NCBI GenBank assembly: GCA_002704665.1
Contig: PAHB01000116.1
Coordinates: forward strand, 7,429 to 40,628
From: Pseudomonadota bacterium
GTDB taxonomy: Bacteria > Pseudomonadota > Gammaproteobacteria > Burkholderiales > Eutrophovitaceae
Reading direction: 5' to 3'
Length of the DNA stretch: 33,200 bases
The number at the start of each line of letters is the position of its first letter. Position 1 is the first letter of the stretch. Positions 9,220 to 16,533 of the stretch are shown here, piece by piece. Both the position numbers and the translations under genes were made by a program. The notes beneath the pieces were generated by a model. It was given only the letters and a program-made list of their open reading frames with translations. It was not told where the DNA came from and ran no database searches.

Positions 9220-10083
9220 ATGAAGTTCGGAGCTCATCAGACTTTTGCTTTACGCGAAGGTTGGCTTCATAAAGGAGTCAGGCTGTTGGAGTCAGGTCAG
9301 GCTAATTTTGAAAGTGATGACGCTCAAAATAAGCTTGGAGTTGGTCGCAACATGGTTAAGTCAATTAAATTTTGGATGCAGCTTACGGGCTTAATTGAAA
9401 AGAACACGCAAACAGGCAACGTAGAACTGTCGCCCTTGGCTCAATTAATCAGTCAACACGATCCGTATTTCATCGAAAATGAGACCTGGTGGGCGTTACA
9501 CGTTAATATGACTACTCATAAAGAATCGCCTTGGTGCTGGTTTTTTGAAAATTTTCGAGGAGATAAGTTTGATCGAGCGCAATGTATTGAACAACTAAAC
9601 CGGTTCGTTCGGGTTGGGAACAAAAGGCCTCCTCAAATAAAAACTATTCAGCGGGAAGTGGCATGTCTTCTGCAAACTTATGGTCAGTCGATACCTGCCG
9701 AAAGGACCGATCCTGAGGATGGTAATGATTGTCCTTTCATTCGGCTTAATTTATTACAGCATTTCAAAGAGTCTGGAGCCTTTCGGTTTCAAAAGAACAC
9801 TTCTTTTCCGACTGCGAAAGAAATACTTTGTTATGCGTTAGCTAAACAATTTAACAATGGGTTTGACATTCGTCTACAAGAAGCGGTGGCGGCGACTTGC
9901 TCTTTATTTAAGATAGATGAAGACGTTCTTGTTATAACGATTGAAGAAGCTATTGCTGAGTTTGGATCGGAGAAGATCAACTTGATTAATCAGGCGGGAG
10001 AAAGGTTGATTACCATGGATTTTGATCTATGTTGGCTAAAAACTTTTTACCTTAATAGCAATCGAACACGTAACGCGGCTTAA
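9220..10083 (+). CDS. sspB: DUF4007 protein SspB (phosphorothioation nickase component)
   Basis: The protein begins KFGAHQTFALREGWLHKG, the characteristic opening of DUF4007 proteins, and continues with a winged-helix-like region (LGVGRNMVKSIKFWMQLTGL) and the DPYF...WWALHVNM segment typical of the family. In the single-strand phosphorothioation system SspB is the DUF4007 component and has been described as a DNA nicking protein that opens the backbone for sulfur insertion. I prefer ATG 9220, which gives 287 residues and has GGA seven bases upstream. A GTG at 9199 would add seven residues and overlap sspA by 11 bases. It is followed after 21 bases by sspC. No obvious truncation or missing segment is visible. 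Confidence 0.85.
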   Translation: MKFGAHQTFALREGWLHKGVRLLESGQANFESDDAQNKLGVGRNMVKSIKFWMQLTGLIEKNTQTGNVELSPLAQLISQHDPYFIENETWWALHVNMTTHKESPWCWFFENFRGDKFDRAQCIEQLNRFVRVGNKRPPQIKTIQREVACLLQTYGQSIPAERTDPEDGNDCPFIRLNLLQHFKESGAFRFQKNTSFPTAKEILCYALAKQFNNGFDIRLQEAVAATCSLFKIDEDVLVITIEEAIAEFGSEKINLINQAGERLITMDFDLCWLKTFYLNSNRTRNAA

Positions 10084-10104
10084 ATATTGATGAGCGCCAA
10101 GTAA

Positions 10105-13100
10105 ATGAGCATGAATATACAATTTTTAAAATCGATAAACATTCTTCAAGATATTGAATATCCTGAACGGCTTCTACACTTTCGGCCGACTATGAAGTCT
10201 GTTTCCCTTTTGAATCGATTGCTGTTACGGGGAGATTTCAGAGAACGGACTTATTCCGTGATCGCACCTTATGGAACAGGGAAGTCACTTACGTGTGCAT
10301 ATCTCACACAACTCGTTGAAAATAGAACTACCCATGATACAGAACTACTAATCCATACCGTATCAGATCGCATGGTTGCGGTGGATCCTGCTTTAGCGTC
10401 GTTTTCTCGGGAGCGGATGTCCAGCAAGTTCAAAGGAATGGCGATAGCACTCGAAGGTTACCAACCTAATCTTGTAGAGTCCCTACGAGAAGCCACGGTC
10501 AGTGCGATTAAACGCAACAAACTTGGTCGAGTTCCAACGGCGTTCACCATGTCCAAAGAAGAAGAGGTGCAGGTTAATCAAGGTCGAGCATTAGATAAAT
10601 TGTTAACGGCTTTAGTGAAATTCGCTGAAAAGAAAAAAGTTGATAGGATAGTTCTAGTCTGGGATGAGTTTGGCCGACATCTAGAAGAATTAGTAGGGAA
10701 TGGGCAAGGACCGGCTTTAGCGATCGTGCAACAGCTCGCGGAGAAAATCGCTAGGGTGACGGACCTTACTATAAGTTTTGCCACAATCACCCACCGTGCC
10801 TTTAACTCCTACCAAGAAAACCTGCCTACCAACGAGCAGCAAGAGTGGAATAAGGTTAACGGTCGATTCACAAGCTACTCATATACGGACGACACTATTG
10901 AAATCTATGAGTTGCTTGGTGATGTGATTGATGGACTTCAAATATCCTCGGGCGCTTCAAAAAAAAATCTAAAGACAACTGCTGAAAGATTGTTATCTGT
11001 TCGGCTTTTTTCAGATTTTAAAATCGATCGCTTAATAAACTTATTAGATTCGATTGGCTCCACTGATCCAATCGCCTTTTATCTTTTACCTCTGTTAGCC
11101 GCGCGGACTGCTCAAAATGAACGAACAATGTTCAGTTTTCTCCAAGCTTTTCCTCATGATAAGCCTATCGGAGTTGATGAGCTTTATGAGTATTTTTCTC
11201 CGTCTATGGAGATGGATCGTGGCGTCGGCGGATCGAATCGCGTTTGGCTCGAAACAGAGAGTGCCTGTGCAAAGGTTGATACCGATCAAGAAAAAACGAT
11301 CTTGAGACTGACTAGCCTGCTCGGGTTAACTTTAAAAGAGAAAGGTATTAAAGTTACTCCAAAATTGCTCTCCACAGTAGCATCCATAGGTCCTCGCTCA
11401 AAAAAGTCTGTTGATCAAACTATTCGCTCTCTTATGGACCGGAATTTGCTTCTACATCGCACACATACTGATGTGGTTTCTTTGTGGCACGGAACAAGTA
11501 CTGATCTCAAAGAACGTCTTCGAGATTTAGAAGCTTCTGAACGACAACGACTCGATTTAATTGAATTTTTAAAGCAAGAGTATCCATGCGCGTCGATAAA
11601 ACCAGTGCGATACAACGATCAAAATGCTATTCGCCGATTCTTCATAAGACACTATGTATCTAGTGGTCTATTCATTGGACAAGAATATGGCCGACTAAGT
11701 CTCGGTATGGAAGCAAATGTGGACGGAACAATTCACTATATATTTGTAGAGAACGAAAATGATCGAAAGAAAGTGATCGAAAAGTTACACGAGGATGAGG
11801 TAGAGAAGAGGAGACTGTTTGCGGTCGTCGATCTTCCCGCAGGGATAAGAGATGCGGCGGTAGAATTGTCAGCGCTACGATTGCTAGCAAATGACGAAGA
11901 ATTGATAGGACAAGATCCTTTAATAGGAGATGAAATCTCACAAAAAATTGATGACGTTTTGGCCTATCTTGAGAAACAGGTCGATTTTTTGTTGCGACCG
12001 GAAAACATTATCAGTTGGTATCATAATGGAGAAAATATCTTGATCCGAAGCCAGTCTGAGTTACTCGAAAAATTATCGTCTATCATGGATTTAACTTTTG
12101 GAGAGACGCCTTATATTAATAATGAGATGATTAATCGGTTTACTCCGAATGCCTCTCAGGTGAGTGCTCGCAAGAAGGTTTCTCTCGGGATTCTTGAACG
12201 ATACGGACATGAGCGATTAGGAATCAAAGGGGAAAACGCGGATAAAGCGATTTTTAGAAGTGTATTACTAGAGACCGGCCTATATATTCCGAGCGAACCC
12301 GATAGTGAGTTACGGTGGCGTTTCGTGCTTCCCAGTGAAATCTCAGATTCGAATCAGAGATTGAAAAACGTTTGGATGAAATTTGAGAGTTTCCTTACCC
12401 AACCAAAAAAAGGAAAAAAAGAATTTAAAGAGTTTTTTCGACACCTTGAGAGTCCTCCTATTGGTTTACGAACAGGAATAATCCCGATTTTACTTGCCGC
12501 AGGGCTAAAGGCATTCCCGAATGTGGGTTCGATAGCAAGACGCAACGGGGACTCAATCAATGATTTAACGCCCTCAGAGATTGAGGATATTTGCAGGAAG
12601 CCAGAAGACTTTTTTCTTACTGTAATTGAGATAGATGAGCAGAAGCAAGAATTTCTGAAAGGGATTATATCGCTCTTTTCTAGGGAAGGGGAAGAGAACA
12701 CTATTGAGGGTGCGGGATTGTTGAAAACTGCTCATGAAGCGGTAGTCGATTGGAGCGTTGTAGAGCTTGGTAAAGGAGCACGCGAGTCTAGATTGATTAA
12801 GGGTGAAACGCGAAAGTTACAGCGGGCTTTAAGGCGATTAAATGATCCGCAAAAGTTGTTGCTTGAAGATCTTTTCAAACTAGGAGGGACGGAGGCAACT
12901 GTGCAGAAGCGCTTATTGAAACTTGAGACTCTTAAAAAAGAAATGGAAGAGCTTCCTAAAACATATCAGAATCTGGCAACTCGACATATAATTCTTGCCT
13001 TAGATGATGGGGTGCCTAAAACGGAACTCAATTTGCTTGAAACACTGAAATCCTGGCAAGGTGAGGTTGGTGGTCAAATTAAAGAAAAAAATCTCTCAGC

Positions 13101-13473
13101 TGAAGCAAATCTACTTTTGAAGAGTCTGAATTCGGCTTATTTAACTGAAAGTTCTGCAATTGAGAGAATCGGCCTAGTAGTTACAAACCAGATTTTTAAA
13201 CATTGGTCTGATGAAATATTGCAATTATTTCGATTGAAATTTAATGACAATATTAGCACTATAGAAGCCGAAGTTCTGATAAATAGTCAAGGGAATCAGG
13301 AAACCCTTAAGAGCCGGATGTTGAGGAATAGATTACTCAAATTGGCTGGGGCCCTGAAAGATGAGGTCGGCGAGGCGGACACGCTGAGTTACCTTTTAGA
13401 ACTTCAACAATCACTTACTGAAGAGGGGACATTATCTAATGCCAACAGTCAAAGACGCGATAGAAAACTCTGA
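10105..13473 (+). CDS. sspC: Large P-loop ATPase SspC
   Basis: This 1122-residue protein carries a Walker A motif APYGTGKS (54-61) and a Walker B strand RIVLVWDEFG (181-190, D187 and E188), so it is an AAA-like or STAND-like ATPase at its N-terminus. The remainder is helical with many charged residues and no motif I can name. Its place between the DUF4007 gene and the PP-loop gene matches SspC, the ATPase of the phosphorothioation complex, which is thought to couple ATP hydrolysis to nicking or strand handling with SspB and SspD. The start ATG 10105 is followed by a second ATG two codons on; there is no strong ribosome binding site. The 3' end overlaps sspD by 35 bases, which suggests translational coupling. 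Confidence 0.82.
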   Translation: MSMNIQFLKSINILQDIEYPERLLHFRPTMKSVSLLNRLLLRGDFRERTYSVIAPYGTGKSLTCAYLTQLVENRTTHDTELLIHTVSDRMVAVDPALASFSRERMSSKFKGMAIALEGYQPNLVESLREATVSAIKRNKLGRVPTAFTMSKEEEVQVNQGRALDKLLTALVKFAEKKKVDRIVLVWDEFGRHLEELVGNGQGPALAIVQQLAEKIARVTDLTISFATITHRAFNSYQENLPTNEQQEWNKVNGRFTSYSYTDDTIEIYELLGDVIDGLQISSGASKKNLKTTAERLLSVRLFSDFKIDRLINLLDSIGSTDPIAFYLLPLLAARTAQNERTMFSFLQAFPHDKPIGVDELYEYFSPSMEMDRGVGGSNRVWLETESACAKVDTDQEKTILRLTSLLGLTLKEKGIKVTPKLLSTVASIGPRSKKSVDQTIRSLMDRNLLLHRTHTDVVSLWHGTSTDLKERLRDLEASERQRLDLIEFLKQEYPCASIKPVRYNDQNAIRRFFIRHYVSSGLFIGQEYGRLSLGMEANVDGTIHYIFVENENDRKKVIEKLHEDEVEKRRLFAVVDLPAGIRDAAVELSALRLLANDEELIGQDPLIGDEISQKIDDVLAYLEKQVDFLLRPENIISWYHNGENILIRSQSELLEKLSSIMDLTFGETPYINNEMINRFTPNASQVSARKKVSLGILERYGHERLGIKGENADKAIFRSVLLETGLYIPSEPDSELRWRFVLPSEISDSNQRLKNVWMKFESFLTQPKKGKKEFKEFFRHLESPPIGLRTGIIPILLAAGLKAFPNVGSIARRNGDSINDLTPSEIEDICRKPEDFFLTVIEIDEQKQEFLKGIISLFSREGEENTIEGAGLLKTAHEAVVDWSVVELGKGARESRLIKGETRKLQRALRRLNDPQKLLLEDLFKLGGTEATVQKRLLKLETLKKEMEELPKTYQNLATRHIILALDDGVPKTELNLLETLKSWQGEVGGQIKEKNLSAEANLLLKSLNSAYLTESSAIERIGLVVTNQIFKHWSDEILQLFRLKFNDNISTIEAEVLINSQGNQETLKSRMLRNRLLKLAGALKDEVGEADTLSYLLELQQSLTEEGTLSNANSQRRDRKL

Positions 13474-14245
13474 AACAAATGAATACCGACATATTGTGAG
13501 CGTCTCTGGAGGCAAAGACTCCACGGCACTTGCTATTTATATGCAGCAAGAATATCCCGATCTTTCGACGGAATACGTGTTCTGTGATACCGGCTCGGAG
13601 CTTCCTGAAACTTATGAATATCTCGACAAGTTAGAAGTTGTCTTGGGAAAAAAAATTCAAAGATTAAATGCGCTAGAGGGGCTTAACATACGAAAGCGCC
13701 CGGGGCGCTCAGCATTTGAGTTTTTGTTAAAAGAGCTTTATGGAGGGTATCTTCCTTCTCCTCGAGCTAGATGGTGCACATCCACTCTTAAAATCATACC
13801 TTTTGAAAAATATGTGGGAGAGGACAAGGCATACAGTTATATTGGTATCCGTGCTGATGAAGATCGAGAAGGCTATACATCAAGAAAGCCTCCAGCACTT
13901 TCCGAGTTGCCTAATATTATTCCCGTTTATCCCTTCAAGGACGCTGATCTGGGTTTAGAGGATATAAACGATATTCTAGCTGACGCGGGCATAGGCTTGC
14001 CAAAGTATTATGAATGGCGTTCGCGTTCTGGATGTTACTTTTGTTTTTACCAGCAGATAGGAGAATGGCAAGGGCTCAAAGAGCGTCATCCAGATTTATA
14101 CGAGAAGGCGAAAGCATTTGAAAAGACAGAAGGTGATAAGAAATTCACTTGGGTTGATGGTCGCACGTTGTCTGACGTCGAGAAAATTAAGAAGCGTTAT
14201 GAAATCAAAAGTGTAAAAGATGGGTGTGCTATCTGTCACCTTTAG
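13439..14245 (+). CDS. sspD: PAPS-reductase/PP-loop sulfur transferase SspD
   Basis: The PP-loop motif SGGKDS (23-28) identifies an N-type ATP pyrophosphatase of the PAPS reductase/DndC/SspD family, which adenylates the substrate backbone and delivers sulfur. Cysteines at C113 (RWCTSTLK), C199 and C202 (SGCYFCFY) and C263 and C266 (GCAICHL, at the very C-terminus) could bind an iron-sulfur cluster, as in DndC. The FCDTGSELPETYEYL segment (48-62) is the usual strand and helix after the PP-loop. It starts at ATG 13439 inside the end of sspC, with GAGGGGAC ten bases upstream as a good ribosome binding site. It completes the sspABCD modification set. A hairpin overlaps its stop codon. Confidence 0.88.
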   Translation: MPTVKDAIENSETNEYRHIVSVSGGKDSTALAIYMQQEYPDLSTEYVFCDTGSELPETYEYLDKLEVVLGKKIQRLNALEGLNIRKRPGRSAFEFLLKELYGGYLPSPRARWCTSTLKIIPFEKYVGEDKAYSYIGIRADEDREGYTSRKPPALSELPNIIPVYPFKDADLGLEDINDILADAGIGLPKYYEWRSRSGCYFCFYQQIGEWQGLKERHPDLYEKAKAFEKTEGDKKFTWVDGRTLSDVEKIKKRYEIKSVKDGCAICHL

Positions 14246-14295
14246 AGAAACCGTTAAGGTGATGTGAAAGCTTCGATTTATCAAATCTAGCTTTT
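14236..14295 (+). terminator. Two hairpins after sspD, possible terminator
   Basis: TCACCTT (14236-14242) pairs perfectly with AAGGTGA (14256-14262) around the sspD stop codon. A second imperfect stem, AAAGCT...ATTT with AAATCTAGCTTT, spans 14267-14294 and ends in four T residues. Neither has a long T tract, so termination would be weak. Confidence 0.3.
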
Positions 14296-14386
14296 AGCAG
14301 TATATACTTCTACGTTTTACTTTGATTATGAAGCGGTTGTGATAGGAGCTGGCGTATGTGGTATCTATCAAATCAAATTCTCGTAA
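14291..14386 (+). pseudogene. N-terminal fragment of an FAD-dependent monooxygenase
   Basis: The open frame after TAG 14288-14290 encodes FDYEAVVIGAGVCGIYQI and stops at TAA 14384-14386. This is the first beta strand and GxGxxG dinucleotide-binding loop found at the start of Baeyer-Villiger and other flavin-containing monooxygenases. Nothing of the rest of such a protein follows; the luciferase-like oxidoreductase gene begins 17 bases later. I read it as the 5' scar of a deleted flavoprotein gene. It has no start codon of its own. Confidence 0.45.
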
Positions 14387-14403
14387 GTTAAAAAGGGGTA
14401 TTT

Positions 14404-15237
14404 ATGAAAATTGGCACTGCTATAAGAAACATGGGGCCTGCTGCCAAGCGAGATATTATCTTATCCAGTGCGCAAATGGCCGAGAAAGCCTCGCTGGAAC
14501 ACATTTGGGCTGTTGATCACGTAGCGATTCCTCCTGATGAGTCCGAGGGGTCTGACGGAATTTGGTTGGACCCACTCGCGGTATTATCTTTTTTCGCGGC
14601 CGCAACCAGTGAGATAAAAATTGGTGTCAGTGTCCTGGTGCTACCCTATCGTCCTCCTTTGCTAACTGCAAAGTGGGTGGCAAGCATACAAGAACTGTCT
14701 AACGAAAGACTGTTGCTTGGCGTAGGGTCGGGTTGGATGGAAGCGGAGTACAAGGTTTTGGGGGTGGAAAAAAGAAAGCGCGGAAAATTAACTGACGAAG
14801 GCTTAGATTTTTTGCGCACCTGTTTCAATTCAAAGAATGATGTAGTGAACCTTAATGGACAGGATTTTTATTTTCGGCCGAAGCCGAAGTGTCCTCCAAT
14901 TTATGTGGGAGGCATGACGGAGGCTGCCCTTCGTAGGGTCGTTGAACGCGGCGAGGGGTGGATGCCTGTTGGTTTAGATCCTGTAAAGATAAAACCTCTC
15001 GCGGCCCAGTTAAAGGTACTGTCGGAAAGAGCGGAAAAACCAATTCCAAAGATAATGGTGCTGGGAAGTCTGCCGGATGATAACAGCAAAGCAGTAGATG
15101 ATTTATTAGAGTGCCAGGAATTAGGTGTAACCGACTACATTCAGGCCTCTCGTTACTCCAGGATCGAAGAATTTGAAAATATAGTCGCGAGATTAACAGA
15201 GCTTAAAAGTCAGACTGAAGATTCGTCGATAGTTTGA
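14404..15237 (+). CDS. Luciferase-like (LLM class) F420/flavin-dependent oxidoreductase
   Basis: The 277-residue protein shows the bacterial luciferase TIM-barrel pattern: EHIWAVDHVAIP near residues 32-43, LDPLAVLSFFAAATSEIKIGVSVLVLPYRPP (about 56-86), ERLLLGVGSGWMEAEY (about 102-117) and a C-terminal PKCPPIYVGGMTEAALRR segment. It matches the subgroup annotated as probable F420-dependent LLM oxidoreductases; whether the cofactor is F420 or FMN cannot be told. AAAAAGGGG lies four bases before ATG 14404 as ribosome binding site. It sits inside the defence island between sspD and an orphan ORF, directly behind a flavin-monooxygenase scrap, so it may be unrelated cargo from a lost catabolic cluster. 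A link to phosphorothioation is not supported. Confidence 0.8.
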   Translation: MKIGTAIRNMGPAAKRDIILSSAQMAEKASLEHIWAVDHVAIPPDESEGSDGIWLDPLAVLSFFAAATSEIKIGVSVLVLPYRPPLLTAKWVASIQELSNERLLLGVGSGWMEAEYKVLGVEKRKRGKLTDEGLDFLRTCFNSKNDVVNLNGQDFYFRPKPKCPPIYVGGMTEAALRRVVERGEGWMPVGLDPVKIKPLAAQLKVLSERAEKPIPKIMVLGSLPDDNSKAVDDLLECQELGVTDYIQASRYSRIEEFENIVARLTELKSQTEDSSIV

Positions 15238-15267
15238 TTTAGTAAATGTCGATGAGATTTATTTTAG

Positions 15268-15693
15268 TTGGTAAAAAGTAATAGTTATCAATCGAATTGG
15301 AGGCAGGCTATTTTTCCACGTAAATTTTATTATAGTGAATCTAGTTTCGGAACAGGTGAGGATTCCTTTGAGATCGAGTGGTTAGAGGGTGAACTCCAAG
15401 TGAGCGGTCATCCTTTTAATCAATATTTTTGCGAAGGAAGTATAAACATAAAGATTCCCAGTAATAGGTGGACAACCTTTGAGACCAAGGTTAGCGCTAT
15501 GAGATTAGCGCCAATTGAGACTGGTATTTTAGATGGTACATTTGTTGATTGTTGGATAACTTTTCGAAGACAGATAATAAAATTTGCGATGAGCAATCCA
15601 GATTTCAGCGGCTTCTTGAAGATGAGAAAATTGATTAATGACCTGACCATTTGTTCTAAACTTCCCAAGGGCATTGTTGAGGCGATGCGGTAA
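15268..15693 (+). CDS. Hypothetical protein, 141 residues
   Basis: The frame opens at TTG 15268, directly after an in-frame TAG, and has no ATG in its first half, so the start is uncertain. The product is soluble in appearance, with aromatic-rich strands (FPRKFYYSESSFGTGEDSF, WTTFETKVSAMRL). I recognise no domain. The steady amino-acid composition and its position 30 bases after the oxidoreductase gene make it a plausible real gene, perhaps cotranscribed, but it may also be a fragment that lost its 5' end. Confidence 0.45.
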   Translation: MVKSNSYQSNWRQAIFPRKFYYSESSFGTGEDSFEIEWLEGELQVSGHPFNQYFCEGSINIKIPSNRWTTFETKVSAMRLAPIETGILDGTFVDCWITFRRQIIKFAMSNPDFSGFLKMRKLINDLTICSKLPKGIVEAMR

Positions 15694-15751
15694 TCGATAG
15701 TTCGTCAAAAGTGAGACGCTGGTCGCAATATTCTCTACTTGGAATTACGGT

Positions 15752-15763
15752 TAGCAATTGCTA
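15752..15763. repeat. 12-base perfect palindrome
   Basis: TAGCAATTGCTA lies between the convergent ends of the orphan ORF and the 68-residue minus-strand gene. Its short length and position suggest at most a protein-binding site; chance is possible. Confidence 0.2.
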
Positions 15764-15768
15764 GCTTG

Positions 15769-15975
15769 CTACCTAAATTTATGTGCGCCGTCGCTATATA
15801 CAAGTAACCCGTTTAACCTAACCACATCTTGGGCGGTAATCGATTTTTGTGCATTTAATGCACTACACTTTTTCCCTTGGCGCGTTCGAGGTCCTGTTGA
15901 ATATTGCCAAGGTTTCCATTGGTTTATGAGTGTTGCTTGACGCTCACGTTCTGCTTTGGTCCAGTGTCGTGCCAT
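15769..15975 (-). CDS. Small conserved island protein with STGPRT motif
   Basis: This 68-residue basic protein opens MARHWTKAERERQATLINQW and contains KPWQYSTGPRTRQGKKCSALNA, a motif seen in small uncharacterised proteins of proteobacterial islands and phages. The function is unknown. The last 20 residues do not look like the usual continuation of that family, so the 3' end may be altered. It lies downstream of the alpA-like gene on the same strand, 112 bases away. Confidence 0.5.
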   Translation of the reverse strand: MARHWTKAERERQATLINQWKPWQYSTGPRTRQGKKCSALNAQKSITAQDVVRLNGLLVYSDGAHKFR

Positions 15976-16048
15976 AGTGATGCGCTTTATAGTTCGTTTT
16001 AAATTGATTCAAGAATTGTGAACGTCGATGCCACGCTGGAGGGTCCCG

Positions 16049-16070
16049 TGGGGGAGGGGGTGACCCCCCA
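16049..16070. repeat. G/C-only hairpin downstream of alpA-like gene
   Basis: GGGGG (16056-16060) pairs with CCCCC (16064-16068) around a TGA loop, and the earlier TGGGGG (16049-16054) can pair with the same C run, giving two competing structures. It stands between two minus-strand genes and has no T tract on that strand, so it may stabilise a transcript end rather than terminate. Confidence 0.35.
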
Positions 16071-16087
16071 GGCCGTGCGTTCTGCTA

Positions 16088-16321
16088 TTAAACAATTTGT
16101 TCACCGTTATCGATTCTATCAAGTAGCCTATTAAGATATTCATTCGACCAGGCGGCAGTACGTTCACCGATTTTTACCGGACGCTCGATGTGACCTGTTT
16201 GAATAGCAGCATACCAACGACTCCGTGAGATCGGAAAAATACTTAACACAGTTGGCAGCCGACTGTAGCCTGGTACGGGCAGACGTTTGCTTCGGGTTAG
16301 TTCCATTATTCGTTCCTTCAT
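16088..16321 (-). CDS. AlpA-family excisionase-like regulator
   Basis: This 77-residue protein has the form of an AlpA/MerR-like winged-helix regulator: a helix and turn LPTVLSIFPISRSRWYAAIQTG followed by the wing HIERPVKIGERTAAWSNEYLNRLL. Proteins of this family sit beside P4-like integrases and regulate integrase expression or act as excision factors. It begins at ATG 16321 and is transcribed on the same strand as the integrase, downstream of a 212-base AT-rich gap that holds inverted repeats. The family assignment is firm; whether it controls excision here is inference. Confidence 0.78.
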   Translation of the reverse strand: MKERIMELTRSKRLPVPGYSRLPTVLSIFPISRSRWYAAIQTGHIERPVKIGERTAAWSNEYLNRLLDRIDNGEQIV

Positions 16322-16365
16322 ATTTTGTTTCGCTTATTTTTATTATTATTTTATCACCAGTCCAT

Positions 16366-16380
16366 TTGCCATTGTGGCAA
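16366..16380. promoter_or_regulatory. Inverted repeat upstream of alpA-like gene
   Basis: TTGCCA (16366-16371) and TGGCAA (16375-16380) form a perfect inverted repeat with a TTG spacer, 45 bases before the alpA-like start. The position suits an operator, possibly for the AlpA-like protein itself. Confidence 0.35.
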
Positions 16381-16400
16381 TTTCTTAATTTTCGCATTGT

Positions 16401-16469
16401 TACTTTTTGGCTTTTTTGCGGGTTTTTTGCAGTTTTTTTACATGCTGTTATCCACACCCTGTGGATAAC
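16401..16469. other. Paired inverted DnaA boxes beside T-rich repeats, possible island origin
   Basis: GTTATCCACA (16447-16456) and TGTGGATAAC (16460-16469) are perfect inverted copies separated by CCC. Each contains TTATCCACA, the consensus DnaA box. Immediately left are two repeats of T6-GC (between 16412 and 16430) followed by T7, an easily melted tract. Together they resemble a small replication origin such as those in P4-like elements. Alternatively the palindrome is only a strong hairpin in the long leader of the alpA-like gene. No replication protein gene is seen nearby. Confidence 0.4.
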
Positions 16470-16533
16470 CCAGTAATTGAGGTTATTTATAAAAAAAACT
16501 TTATTGGTGAGAGTAGTTAGAATAACTTAACGC

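Noticed and set aside
12354..12701. Minus-strand 115-codon open frame inside sspC
   Set aside because: Shadow of a strongly coding plus-strand gene; low-complexity serine- and phenylalanine-rich translation.
16164..16457. 97-codon minus-strand open frame overlapping the alpA-like gene
   Set aside because: It is another frame over the alpA-like gene and its AT-rich leader, with lysine-rich unstructured composition.
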